Assembly: GCF_030247195.1 (NCBI RefSeq)
Contig: NC_080672.1
Span: 191,857,810 to 191,921,809 of the forward strand
Reading direction: 5' to 3'
From: Topomyia yanbarensis
Lineage: Eukaryota; Arthropoda; Insecta; Diptera; Culicidae
Length of the DNA stretch: 64,000 bases
The translations under genes and the position numbers were made by a program. Below are positions 1 through 14,400 of the stretch, piece by piece. Under the pieces are notes generated by a model, which saw nothing but the letters and a program-made list of their open reading frames with translations, did no database searches and was not told the origin of the DNA. Numbering within the stretch: position 1 is the first letter of the stretch; the number at the start of each line of letters is the position of its first letter.

Positions 1-1664
1 TCAAATCAATCAAATCAATCAAATCAATCAAATCAATCAAATCAATCAAATCAATCAAATCAATCAAATCAATCAAATCAATCAAATCAATCAAATCAAT
101 CAAATCAATCAAATCAATCAAATCAATCAAATCAATCAAATCAATCAAATCAATCAATCAATCAAATCAATCAAATCAATCAAATCAATCAAATCAATCA
201 AATCAATCAAATCAATCAAATCAATCAAATCAATCAAATCAATCAAATCAATCAAATCAATCAAATCAATCAAATCAATCAAATCAATCAAATCAATCAA
301 ATCAATCAAATCAATCAAATCAATCAAATCAATCAAATCAATCAAATCAATCAAATCAATCAAATCAATCAAATCAATCAAATCAATCAAATCAATCAAA
401 TCAATCAAATCAATCAAATCAATCAAATCAATCAAATCAATCAAATCAATCAAATCTATCAAATCTATCAAATCAATCAAATCAATCAAATCAATCAAAT
501 CAATCAAATCAATCAAATCAATCAAATCAATCAAATCAATCAAATCAATCAAATCAATCAAATCAATCAAATCAATCAACATCAAATCAAATCAATCAAA
601 ATCAATCAAATCAATCAAATCAATCAAATCAATCAAATCAATCAAATCAATCAAATCAATCAAATCAATCAAATCATCAAATCAATCAAATCAATCAATC
701 AATCAAATCAATCAAATCAATCAATCAATCAAATCAATCAAATCAATCAAATCAATCAAATCAATCAATCAATCAAATCAATCAAATCAATCAAATCAAT
801 CAAATCAATCAAATCAATCAAATCAATCAAATCAATCAAATCAATCAAATCAATCAAATCAATCAAATCAATCAAATCAATCAAATCAATCAAATCAATC
901 AAATCAATCAAATCAATCAAATCAATCAAATCAATCAAATCAATCAAATCAATCAAATCAATCAAATCAATCAAATCAATCAAATCAATCAAATCAATCA
1001 AATCAATCAAATCAATCAAATCAATCAAATCAATCAAATCAATCAAATCAATCAAATCAATCAAATCAATCAAATCAATCAAATCAATCAAATCAATCAA
1101 ATCAATCAAATCAATCAAATCAATCAAATCAATCAAATCAATCAAATCAATCAAATCAATCAAATCAATCAAATCAATCAAATCAATCAAATCAATCAAA
1201 TCAATCAAATCAATCAAATCAATCAAATCAATCAAATCAATCAAATCAATCAAATCAATCAAATCAATCAAATCAATCAAATCAATCAAATCAATCAAAT
1301 CAATCAAATCAATCAAATCAATCAAATCAATCAAATCAATCAAATCAATCAAATCAATCAAATCAATCAAATCAATCAAATCAATCAAATCAATCAAATC
1401 AATCAAATCAATCAAATCAATCAAATCAATCAAATCAATCAAATCAATCAAATCAATCAAATCAATCAAATCAATCAAATCAATCAAATCAATCAAATCA
1501 ATCAAATCAATCAAATCAATCAAATCAATCAAATCAATCAAATCAATCAAATCAATCAAATCAATCAAATCAATCAAATCAATCAAATCAATCAAATCAA
1601 TCAAATCAATCAAATCAATCAAATCAATCAAATCAATCAAATCAATCAAATCAATCAAATCAAT
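1..1664. repeat. 9-bp satellite array 1 (unit TCAAATCAA)
   Basis: Head-to-tail copies of TCAAATCAA run from the first base, so the array continues outside the window. About 180 units are present. Most are identical. The exceptions are phase slips where a unit is shortened (near 149-160, 580-600, 676, 691, 720 and 760) and two adjacent CTATC variants near 456-470. The last 900 bp are uniform. The array stops abruptly at 1664, where single-copy-looking sequence begins. Open frames across it (reverse-strand Leu-Ile-Asp repeats) are a consequence of the stop-free 9-mer and are not genes. Confidence 0.97.
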
Positions 1665-2895
1665 TGCAGAGTCCCTAATTTCCTCCGGTTTCAATCCCGG
1701 TAATATTCAATCATCATTTGCCAATCTCTTGGATGCTCGATTCCATGAGTTAAGTTGCATCATAAACAATTAGCCTTAAGCTAAGTAAGTTTCATTAAAG
1801 CTGCGCCTTGTATACGCGAAGGCAATGTTTAATAACAACAAAATTGTTTGCTTACGCCGCGACCCTACTGTAGCAGGGGCATGGCATCACCTTATGGAGC
1901 AGTCCATTGTTTTTAAATGAATCGGCCAGCGACCGACAGTTCTAGAGAGAGCTTTAGAAATGCTTTCAAAAAACTTCGTGCATTTCTCTCAGAAATGCGC
2001 GAAAGTGATCTAAACCCGCGTTGTTAAAAAGTCTTTTAAACCCGAGTTAAGAGGGCAGTCATATTAAGTCAGTCGTTGAAGCGTGTCGGATAAGTCAGTC
2101 GAAAAAAAAGTTAATTAGGGTTCGCACGCGCAACAGGCGCGCTGGCGAAGAAGTAAGTCGGATAAGCAAGTCGAAGAAGTCAGTCGTGGAAGTGAGTCGT
2201 ATTAAGGCAGTTAGTGACCGCACGGATAGAAGGCGTGCGCGTATCGGATAAGTGAGTCGTAAGGAAAATTAAGGATAAGTAAAGACATATCAAATATTCT
2301 AAAATCTGTTGGTGGTAATACATTCTGGTGACAGCGGACTTAAAGCCGCAAAAGTGAAAGGCTAGGAAACGCCAAAAACGATTGGAGTAGACAGTGAGTG
2401 AAAGTTGTGGATTTGGACATATCTTAGAAAGTTTGCTTGTTGGTGGTAACCAGTTTTAATGCCTGAAATAAGTCTCGTCGCGAGGAAACCTTAACCATAA
2501 GTGTAGATCCGAGAAAAGCAGAAATTCGACGATTTCTGATCGTGTTAATATTGAATGTGATGAAGGAAAAAATGCGTAAATCGTCTGCGTAATGTTGATG
2601 TTGAAAACTGAAGAAAAATCGCAAACCAGTCACGGAGGGTGCGATGGCTTAAATGTGGAAAAAGGCAAACACTCGGCAGATCTAGTCGATTCGGTGCAAG
2701 TTTCTTTGTTCGCAAAACTTTGACAGAGTGCGTCGGCGGTCCCGCACAAATACATCGTTTTGCGCTTGATAGGAGTTTGGAAAGAGTTTCCAACGGATTT
2801 GGCATCACGTGAGGTTGTGCTGTGGAACTAGCGGCGCTCCATGTGCTGTAGAAGTAGTGGTCTGCATCATCTCGGCAGGAACGGGCAGAGCAACA

Positions 2896-2912
2896 ATGCA
2901 GTTCAGGTAAGT
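2896..2912 (+). promoter_or_regulatory. Splice-donor-like site after a short ATG
   Basis: An ATG at 2896 is followed, after 11 nt counted from its A, by CAG/GTAAGT, close to the metazoan donor consensus. It lies between the satellite edge and the Ty3 gag remnant. Seen in the sequence; function is inference only, and no matching downstream exon was identified. Confidence 0.2.
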
Positions 2913-3971
2913 GAACCGTTTCCACCTTATTAGCAAAATTTTGCTCGGCATTTTAGTTATTTACTCCCTTGGAGTCCTTTGATCTGTCATGTTCATATTA
3001 ATGACTCAAAAAGTTTAGTTCAGCCAAAAAAAAATTTTTTTATTACCTGAAGAAAAGTTACAAGCTAATACTTTTCATATTTCTCATCTTGTTGAGCGCT
3101 GAGATCTGTCCTCTAATTCGAACCATCGAGTTTTGAACAGCTATCACTTTTTGGCACAGCCGGCAAGTTTGTTAGTAACCTCATGGACTTTAGTCAATAA
3201 GTTCTCTTAAGGAAAAGCTTTGATTTTTGGAGATGAGGATGAAAAATGCGATCTCTCGCAATATATTTCGCTTTCAGCCCATGTGGTAGCCATGGTATGC
3301 GGGGTTTAAAGTAATTGTTCAGGCAAATAATCATTAATTTTCAGATTGATGACAAATTAACACTGAATCGATGACAAATTTTTTATACTAACACTAGGCA
3401 GACCGATGGAAGTGGCGAGTCCAAGCTATCAGGTCGGTTTGTTTTATCAATACCAACCATCCTTAAGGATATTAGGATCACTGGTTGGAGATCCACTGAG
3501 ACCGCTACCAGGGTGTCATGACCCGGAGCAGCACATTGAAGGCGACACGCGAAAGTGGCTGTCCAATTTAATTTATCCATTGCGTCGACGAAAACCGTCG
3601 CAAGCAATGCAGTTGTTTTCTAAACAAACGAAACCACGGTCAGACGTTGGATGCCGCGTATATGATGCACACAGCACCATAAGTACTGGTGTTTTCCTTT
3701 AACGAGTTAATTAATAAACAAAAACGTACGAGCTACGTCTTTGATCGAGACCTGGGAGTAGGTCAAGTTCATGCTATAACAGCAGCGTTCTGTTTCACGA
3801 AAGTAACGTTTTTGTTACGTATGCCTTTGATGTCGCCCGTGCACAGAGCAAATGCAAGCGTCGAAAATTGAAGGTCAGGTTTCAATAACTTGACCGCGAA
3901 AATAATAACTTAAAACCATGCAGGCCATTGGAATACGGTGTTTACCTTTGGGTAAAACACTGTAATGTGCT

Positions 3972-3991
3972 GTCTTGACCACGGTCAAGAC
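3972..3991. repeat. Short perfect inverted repeat
   Basis: Arms GTCTTGACC and GGTCAAGAC are separated by 2 nt. The same TTGACC/GGTCAA core also occurs near 3762 and 3888, upstream of the gag remnant. Its role is unknown. Confidence 0.45.
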
Positions 3992-4140
3992 TATATTATG
4001 TCACCCATTGCTTTGCGCAAAGTGACTTATTACTTTATGAATCACGTGCAGCAATGATGAAATTCTTTTTAATTTTTTTTTTTTGGAAACATAAGCCCAT
4101 CAAAGTTATATGAGTGGAATTAAAATTCGAATTTGCCACT

Positions 4141-5461
4141 ATGAATATTGGAAGGAATGGTAACGGTGGCAGAAATGCTTACCGATTTCCTATGCTGGAG
4201 GCAGTACAATGCATCCCAGAATTTTACGGCTCAGCCTATGAGTTGGTGCCATTTTTAGGGCAAATACAGCTTTTGCCGACGAAATTCCAGAAGGAGAAAG
4301 CCAGAAGTACCTACTGAATGTAGTGTTGATAAAAATGAAAGGTGAGGCGGCTAAATTTATAAGACGAATAAAAGCCGAGACCTGGAATGAAATGGCTCGA
4401 AATTTAAAAGAGCAATTTGGTATGAAAATATCTGCAGAAGCAATCGCACTGCAAATTGAAGATTTAGAGCAAAGTTTTAATGAATCTTTTAAGGAGTATG
4501 CCGTTAGAGCACTCTTTATCATGGATCAAATTGATGAATTTTACAACCAACAGGGCCAGCAACCGGACCCTTATGCAGGGAAAAATTTGAGAATTCATTT
4601 TATAGTTGGTCTGAAAGATGTAAACCTCAAGAATTCAGCGAGAGGCTACCGAACAGCTTCGTTTAAAGAGCTGGTAGAACTTTTAGAAGAGGATAGTGTT
4701 CGTATGTACCATCTTAAAAATATTGAAAAAAGGTTGCAGTCGTGGCGTTGGGCTAATAAGCAACAACCGGAAAACTATTGCACCAGCTTCAATGAATATG
4801 ATTGCTACGCTGAACAGTCTTGTCAGCGGGATTTTTATAACAATAATAACGACCGGTATGTCAACTCAAATGGTCCGATTAACCAAGACGTTGAAGATGA
4901 CCTCAGCGCAATAAATTACAATGACAAAAATTTCGAAATTTTCCAGAATGAGGAAAACGTTAGCAATTGTAGCAATTCGATAATGGGAGACTCCGAAAAC
5001 TTGAAAGAAAATCTTCCGGAACAATATTATACGCAAGAAATTGAATATGATCATTCACCGCAAATGCATGCGAGAACGAACTGGCCCGATTATGATCAGA
5101 ATATTGACACTAACAAACAAGAACCATATGTTAACTACGAACAAGTGGGTCATTATGGAGACCAAAGTTATTGCATCAGCAAGAAAAAGTTTGCACTACC
5201 ACAGATTTGGAGAAAGTGCATAATGACGAATTAGAAGAAATAAATTTGACAGATAAATAAGGTCAAATGGAAGTAAGGGATAATAAAACGCCCACAATGA
5301 TAACGCATGAAAGTACAATTATAGGTGAGAAAGCGTGCCAAACAGAGCAAGCGATCACGAATAGTAATGTTGAAACTCATGATGATGAGAAAAGTAGTAA
5401 AACGAAAAATATTGTTGACTTAGAAGAGGAGAACGACAATAATTATGTTACATGTACGGGA
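4141..5461 (+). pseudogene. Ty3/gypsy gag remnant, frameshifted, cut off by the satellite
   Basis: The reading starts with an ATG at 4141 (MNIGRNGNGGRN) and continues as a Gag-like, mostly helical protein with residues such as WNEMARNLKEQFG and a FKELVELLEEDSVRMY stretch. This resembles capsid regions of insect Ty3/gypsy elements. It is broken. The frame changes at a short T run around 4271-4274, and again near an A-rich run around 5180-5190. An in-frame TAA then occurs at about 5258-5260. A further acidic, Asn/Glu-rich segment follows to 5461, where the reading runs straight into satellite units. No CCHC zinc knuckle is visible. The likely partner is the Ty3 pol remnant at 34985-37323, now 29.5 kb away. 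Assignment to Ty3/gypsy rests on general resemblance; the clade is not resolved. Confidence 0.65.
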
Positions 5462-8400
5462 AAATCAATCAAATCAATCAAATCAATCAAATCAATCAAA
5501 TCAATCAAATCAATCAAATCATCAAATCAATCAAATCAATCAAATCAATCAAATCAATCAAATCAATCAAATCAATCAAATCAATCAAATCAATCAAATC
5601 AATCAAACAATCAATCAAATCAATCAAATCAATCAAATCAATCAAATCAATCAAATCAATCAAATCAATCAAATCAATCAAATCAATCAAATCAATCAAA
5701 TCAATCAAATCAATCAAATCAAGCAAATCAAGCAAATCAAGCAAATCAATCAAATCAATCAAATCAATCAAATCAATCAAATCAATCAAATCAATCAAAT
5801 CAATCAAATCAATCAAATCAATCAAATCAATCAAATCAATCAAATCAATCAAATCAATCAAATCAATCAAATCAATCAAATCAATCAAATCAATCAAATC
5901 AATCAAATCAATCAAAATCAATCAAATCAATCAAATCAATCAAATCAATCAAATCAATCAATCAATCAAATCAATCAAATCAATCAAATCAATCAAATCA
6001 ATCAAATCAATCAAATCAATCAAATCAATCAAATCAATCAAATCAATCAAATCATCAAATCAATCAAATCAATCAAATCAATCAAATCAATCAAATCAAT
6101 CAAATCAATCAAATCAATCAAATCAATCAAATCAATCAAATCAATCAAATCAATCAAATCAATCAAATCAATCAAATCAATCAAATCAATCAAATCAATC
6201 AAATCAATCAAATCAATCAAATCAATCAAATCAATCAAATCAATCAAATCAATCAAATCAATCAAATCAATCAAATCAATCAAATCAATCAAAATCAATC
6301 AAATCAATCAAATCAATCAAATCAATCAAATCAATCAAATCAATCAAATCAATCAAATCAATCAAATCAATCAAATCAATCAAATCAATCAAATCAATCA
6401 AATCAATCAAATCAATCAAATCAATCAAATCAATCAAATCAATCAAATCAATCAAATCAATCAAATCAATCAAATCAATCAAATCAATCAAATCAATCAA
6501 ATCAATCAAATCAATCAAATCAATCAAATCAATCAAATCAATCAAATCAATCAAATCAATCAAATCAATCAAATCAATCAAATCAATCAAATCAATCAAA
6601 TCAATCAAATCAATCAAATCAATCAAATCAATCAAATCAATCAAATCAATCAAATCAATCAAATCAATCAAATCAATCAAATCAATCAAATCAATCAAAT
6701 CAATCAAATCAATCAAATCAATCAAATCAATCAAATCAATCAAATCAATCAAATCAATCAAATCAATCAAATCAATCAAATCAATCAAATCAATCAAATC
6801 AATCAAATCAATCAAATCAATCAAATCAATCAAATCAATCAAATCAATCAAATCAATCAAATCAATCAAATCAATCAAATCAATCAAATCAATCAAATCA
6901 ATCAAATCAATCAAATCAATCAAATCAATCAAATCAATCAAATCAATCAAATCAATCAAATCAATCAAATCAATCAAATCAATCAAATCAATCAAATCAA
7001 TCAAATCAATCAAATCAATCAAATCAATCAAATCAATCAAATCAATCAAATCAATCAAATCAATCAAATCAATCAAATCAATCAAATCAATCAAATCAAT
7101 CAAATCAATCAAATCAATCAAATCAATCAAATCAATCAAATCAATCAAATCAATCAAATCAATCAAATCAATCAAATCAATCAAATCAATCAAATCAATC
7201 AAATCAATCAAATCAATCAAATCAATCAAATCAATCAAATCAATCAAATCAATCAAATCAATCAAATCAATCAAATCAATCAAATCAATCAAATCAATCA
7301 AATCAATCAAATCAATCAAATCAATCAAATCAATCAAATCAATCAAATCAATCAAATCAATCAAATCAATCAAATCAATCAAATCAATCAAATCAATCAA
7401 ATCAATCAAATCAATCAAATCAATCAAATCAATCAAATCAATCAAATCAATCAAATCAATCAAATCAATCAAATCAATCAAATCAATCAAATCAATCAAA
7501 TCAATCAAATCAATCAAATCAATCAAATCAATCAAATCAATCAAATCAATCAAATCAATCAAATCAATCAAATCAATCAAATCAATCAAATCAATCAAAT
7601 CAATCAAATCAATCAAATCAATCAAATCAATCAAATCAATCAAATCAATCAAATCAATCAAATCAATCAAATCAATCAAATCAATCAAATCAATCAAATC
7701 AATCAAATCAATCAAATCAATCAAATCAATCAAATCAATCAAATCAATCAAATCAATCAAATCAATCAAATCAATCAAATCAATCAAATCAATCAAATCA
7801 ATCAAATCAATCAAATCAATCAAATCAATCAAATCAATCAAATCAATCAAATCAATCAAATCAATCAAATCAATCAAATCAATCAAATCAATCAAATCAA
7901 TCAAATCAATCAAATCAATCAAATCAATCAAATCAATCAAATCAATCAAATCAATCAAATCAATCAAATCAATCAAATCAATCAAATCAATCAAATCAAT
8001 CAAATCAATCAAATCAATCAAATCAATCAAATCAATCAAATCAATCAAATCAATCAAATCAATCAAATCAATCAAATCAATCAAATCAATCAAATCAATC
8101 AAATCAATCAAATCAATCAAATCAATCAAATCAATCAAATCAATCAAATCAATCAAATCAATCAAATCAATCAAATCAATCAAATCAATCAAATCAATCA
8201 AATCAATCAAATCAATCAAATCAATCAAATCAATCAAATCAATCAAATCAATCAAATCAATCAAATCAATCAAATCAATCAAATCAATCAAATCAATCAA
8301 ATCAATCAAATCAATCAAATCAATCAAATCAATCAAATCAATCAAATCAATCAAATCAATCAAATCAATCAAATCAATCAAATCAATCAAATCAATCAAA

Positions 8401-11400
8401 TCAATCAAATCAATCAAATCAATCAAATCAATCAAATCAATCAAATCAATCAAATCAATCAAATCAATCAAATCAATCAAATCAATCAAATCAATCAAAT
8501 CAATCAAATCAATCAAATCAATCAAATCAATCAAATCAATCAAATCAATCAAATCAATCAAATCAATCAAATCAATCAAATCAATCAAATCAATCAAATC
8601 AATCAAATCAATCAAATCAATCAAATCAATCAAATCAATCAAATCAATCAAATCAATCAAATCAATCAAATCAATCAAATCAATCAAATCAATCAAATCA
8701 ATCAAATCAATCAAATCAATCAAATCAATCAAATCAATCAAATCAATCAAATCAATCAAATCAATCAAATCAATCAAATCAATCAAATCAATCAAATCAA
8801 TCAAATCAATCAAATCAATCAAATCAATCAAATCAATCAAATCAATCAAATCAATCAAATCAATCAAATCAATCAAATCAATCAAATCAATCAAATCAAT
8901 CAAATCAATCAAATCAATCAAATCAATCAAATCAATCAAATCAATCAAATCAATCAAATCAATCAAATCAATCAAATCAATCAAATCAATCAAATCAATC
9001 AAATCAATCAAATCAATCAAATCAATCAAATCAATCAAATCAATCAAATCAATCAAATCAATCAAATCAATCAAATCAATCAAATCAATCAAATCAATCA
9101 AATCAATCAAATCAATCAAATCAATCAAATCAATCAAATCAATCAAATCAATCAAATCAATCAAATCAATCAAATCAATCAAATCAATCAAATCAATCAA
9201 ATCAATCAAATCAATCAAATCAATCAAATCAATCAAATCAATCAAATCAATCAAATCAATCAAATCAATCAAATCAATCAAATCAATCAAATCAATCAAA
9301 TCAATCAAATCAATCAAATCAATCAAATCAATCAAATCAATCAAATCAATCAAATCAATCAAATCAATCAAATCAATCAAATCAATCAAATCAATCAAAT
9401 CAATCAAATCAATCAAATCAATCAAATCAATCAAATCAATCAAATCAATCAAATCAATCAAATCAATCAAATCAATCAAATCAATCAAATCAATCAAATC
9501 AATCAAATCAATCAAATCAATCAAATCAATCAAATCAATCAAATCAATCAAATCAATCAAATCAATCAAATCAATCAAATCAATCAAATCAATCAAATCA
9601 ATCAAATCAATCAAATCAATCAAATCAATCAAATCAATCAAATCAATCAAATCAATCAAATCAATCAAATCAATCAAATCAATCAAATCAATCAAATCAA
9701 TCAAATCAATCAAATCAATCAAATCAATCAAATCAATCAAATCAATCAAATCAATCAAATCAATCAAATCAATCAAATCAATCAAATCAATCAAATCAAT
9801 CAAACACAACAATCAAATCAATCAAATCAATCAAATCAATCAAATCAATCAAATCAATCAAATCAATCAAATCAATCAAATCAATCAAATCAATCAAATC
9901 AATCAAATCAATCAAATCAATCAAATCAATCAAATCAATCAAATCAATCAAATCAATCAAATCAATCAAATCAATCAAATCAATCAAATCAATCAAATCA
10001 ATCAAATCAATCAAATCAATCAAATCAATCAAATCAATCAAATCAATCAAATCAATCAAATCAATCAAATCAATCAAATCAATCAAATCAATCAAATCAA
10101 TCAAATCAATCAAATCAATCAAATCAATCAAATCAATCAAATCAATCAAATCAATCAAATCAATCAAATCAATCAAATCAATCAAATCAATCAAATCAAT
10201 CAAATCAATCAAATCAATCAAATCAATCAAATCAATCAAATCAATCAAATCAATCAAATCAATCAAATCAATCAAATCAATCAAATCAATCAAATCAATC
10301 AAATCAATCAAATCAATCAAATCAATCAAATCAATCAAATCAATCAAATCAATCAAATCAATCAAATCAATCAAATCAATCAAATCAATCAAATCAATCA
10401 AATCAATCAAATCAATCAAATCAATCAAATCAATCAAATCAATCAAATCAATCAAATCAATCAAATCAATCAAATCAATCAAATCAATCAAATCAATCAA
10501 ATCAATCAAATCAATCAAATCAATCAAATCAATCAAATCAATCAAATCAATCAAATCAATCAAATCAATCAAATCAATCAAATCAATCAAATCAATCAAA
10601 TCAATCAAATCAATCAAATCAATCAAATCAATCAAATCAATCAAATCAATCAAATCAATCAAATCAATCAAATCAATCAAATCAATCAAATCAATCAAAT
10701 CAATCAAATCAATCAAATCAATCAAATCAATCAAATCAATCAAATCAATCAAATCAATCAAATCAATCAAATCAATCAAATCAATCAAATCAATCAAATC
10801 AATCAAATCAATCAAATCAATCAAATCAATCAAATCAATCAAATCAATCAAATCAATCAAATCAATCAAATCAATCAAATCAATCAAATCAATCAAATCA
10901 ATCAAATCAATCAAATCAATCAAATCAATCAAATCAATCAAATCAATCAAATCAATCAAATCAATCAAATCAATCAAATCAATCAAATCAATCAAATCAA
11001 TCAAATCAATCAAATCAATCAAATCAATCAAATCAATCAAATCAATCAAATCAATCAAATCAATCAAATCAATCAAATCAATCAAATCAATCAAATCAAT
11101 CAAATCAATCAAATCAATCAAATCAATCAAATCAATCAAATCAATCAAATCAATCAAATCAATCAAATCAATCAAATCAATCAAATCAATCAAATCAATC
11201 AAATCAATCAAATCAATCAAATCAATCAAATCAATCAAATCAATCAAATCAATCAAATCAATCAAATCAATCAAATCAATCAAATCAATCAAATCAATCA
11301 AATCAATCAAATCAATCAAATCAATCAAATCAATCAAATCAATCAAATCAATCAAATCAATCAAATCAATCAAATCAATCAAATCAATCAAATCAATCAA

Positions 11401-14400
11401 ATCAATCAAATCAATCAAATCAATCAAATCAATCAAATCAATCAAATCAATCAAATCAATCAAATCAATCAAATCAATCAAATCAATCAAATCAATCAAA
11501 TCAATCAAATCAATCAAATCAATCAAATCAATCAAATCAATCAAATCAATCAAATCAATCAAATCAATCAAATCAATCAAATCAATCAAATCAATCAAAT
11601 CAATCAAATCAATCAAATCAATCAAATCAATCAAATCAATCAAATCAATCAAATCAATCAAATCAATCAAATCAATCAAATCAATCAAATCAATCAAATC
11701 AATCAAATCAATCAAATCAATCAAATCAATCAAATCAATCAAATCAATCAAATCAATCAAATCAATCAAATCAATCAAATCAATCAAATCAATCAAATCA
11801 ATCAAATCAATCAAATCAATCAAATCAATCAAATCAATCAAATCAATCAAATCAATCAAATCAATCAAATCAATCAAATCAATCAAATCAATCAAATCAA
11901 TCAAATCAATCAAATCAATCAAATCAATCAAATCAATCAAATCAATCAAATCAATCAAATCAATCAAATCAATCAAATCAATCAAATCAATCAAATCAAT
12001 CAAATCAATCAAATCAATCAAATCAATCAAATCAATCAAATCAATCAAATCAATCAAATCAATCAAATCAATCAAATCAATCAAATCAATCAAATCAATC
12101 AAATCAATCAAATCAATCAAATCAATCAAATCAATCAAATCAATCAAATCAATCAAATCAATCAAATCAATCAAATCAATCAAATCAATCAAATCAATCA
12201 AATCAATCAAATCAATCAAATCAATCAAATCAATCAAATCAATCAAATCAATCAAATCAATCAAATCAATCAAATCAATCAAATCAATCAAATCAATCAA
12301 ATCAATCAAATCAATCAAATCAATCAAATCAATCAAATCAATCAAATCAATCAAATCAATCAAATCAATCAAATCAATCAAATCAATCAAATCAATCAAA
12401 TCAATCAAATCAATCAAATCAATCAAATCAATCAAATCAATCAAATCAATCAAATCAATCAAATCAATCAAATCAATCAAATCAATCAAATCAATCAAAT
12501 CAATCAAATCAATCAAATCAATCAAATCAATCAAATCAATCAAATCAATCAAATCAATCAAATCAATCAAATCAATCAAATCAATCAAATCAATCAAATC
12601 AATCAAATCAATCAAATCAATCAAATCAATCAAATCAATCAAATCAATCAAATCAATCAAATCAATCAAATCAATCAAATCAATCAAATCAATCAAATCA
12701 ATCAAATCAATCAAATCAATCAAATCAATCAAATCAATCAAATCAATCAAATCAATCAAATCAATCAAATCAATCAAATCAATCAAATCAATCAAATCAA
12801 TCAAATCAATCAAATCAATCAAATCAATCAAATCAATCAAATCAATCAAATCAATCAAATCAATCAAATCAATCAAATCAATCAAATCAATCAAATCAAT
12901 CAAATCAATCAAATCAATCAAATCAATCAAATCAATCAAATCAATCAAATCAATCAAATCAATCAAATCAATCAAATCAATCAAATCAATCAAATCAATC
13001 AAATCAATCAAATCAATCAAATCAATCAAATCAATCAAATCAATCAAATCAATCAAATCAATCAAATCAATCAAATCAATCAAATCAATCAAATCAATCA
13101 AATCAATCAAATCAATCAAATCAATCAAATCAATCAAATCAATCAAATCAATCAAATCAATCAAATCAATCAAATCAATCAAATCAATCAAATCAATCAA
13201 ATCAATCAAATCAATCAAATCAATCAAATCAATCAAATCAATCAAATCAATCAAATCAATCAAATCAATCAAATCAATCAAATCAATCAAATCAATCAAA
13301 TCAATCAAATCAATCAAATCAATCAAATCAATCAAATCAATCAAATCAATCAAATCAATCAAATCAATCAAATCAATCAAATCAATCAAATCAATCAAAT
13401 CAATCAAATCAATCAAATCAATCAAATCAATCAAATCAATCAAATCAATCAAATCAATCAAATCAATCAAATCAATCAAATCAATCAAATCAATCAAATC
13501 AATCAAATCAATCAAATCAATCAAATCAATCAAATCAATCAAATCAATCAAATCAATCAAATCAATCAAATCAATCAAATCAATCAAATCAATCAAATCA
13601 ATCAAATCAATCAAATCAATCAAATCAATCAAATCAATCAAATCAATCAAATCAATCAAATCAATCAAATCAATCAAATCAATCAAATCAATCAAATCAA
13701 TCAAATCAATCAAATCAATCAAATCAATCAAATCAATCAAATCAATCAAATCAATCAAATCAATCAAATCAATCAAATCAATCAAATCAATCAAATCAAT
13801 CAAATCAATCAAATCAATCAAATCAATCAAATCAATCAAATCAATCAAATCAATCAAATCAATCAAATCAATCAAATCAATCAAATCAATCAAATCAATC
13901 AAATCAATCAAATCAATCAAATCAATCAAATCAATCAAATCAATCAAATCAATCAAATCAATCAAATCAATCAAATCAATCAAATCAATCAAATCAATCA
14001 AATCAATCAAATCAATCAAATCAATCAAATCAATCAAATCAATCAAATCAATCAAATCAATCAAATCAATCAAATCAATCAAATCAATCAAATCAATCAA
14101 ATCAATCAAATCAATCAAATCAATCAAATCAATCAAATCAATCAAATCAATCAAATCAATCAAATCAATCAAATCAATCAAATCAATCAAATCAATCAAA
14201 TCAATCAAATCAATCAAATCAATCAAATCAATCAAATCAATCAAATCAATCAAATCAATCAAATCAATCAAATCAATCAAATCAATCAAATCAATCAAAT
14301 CAATCAAATCAATCAAATCAATCAAATCAATCAAATCAATCAAATCAATCAAATCAATCAAATCAATCAAATCAATCAAATCAATCAAATCAATCAAATC

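Larger units (their letters stand above)
1665..4140. other. Non-repetitive stretch between satellite array and Ty3 gag; possible LTR/leader of the Ty3 element
   Basis: No convincing coding region is visible. The segment starts with TG directly at the satellite edge and lies immediately upstream of a Ty3 gag remnant, so part of it may be LTR and untranslated leader, but I found no second LTR copy to prove that. From 2040 to 2270 there are several dispersed short motifs of the type GTCAGTCG / AAGTCGGATAAG. A short ATG followed by a strong splice-donor-like AG/GTAAGT occurs at 2896-2912. A 98-codon open frame at 3406-3702 has no recognisable domain. An inverted repeat (9-nt arms, 2-nt spacer) lies at 3972-3991. 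Confidence 0.4.

Noticed and set aside
1665..2340. Defined Ty3 5' LTR
   Set aside because: It starts with TG at the satellite edge, but I found no matching second LTR and no convincing primer-binding site, so limits cannot be given.
3406..3702. 98-codon open frame
   Set aside because: No recognisable domain, and a reverse-strand frame of similar size overlaps it; not enough to call a gene.
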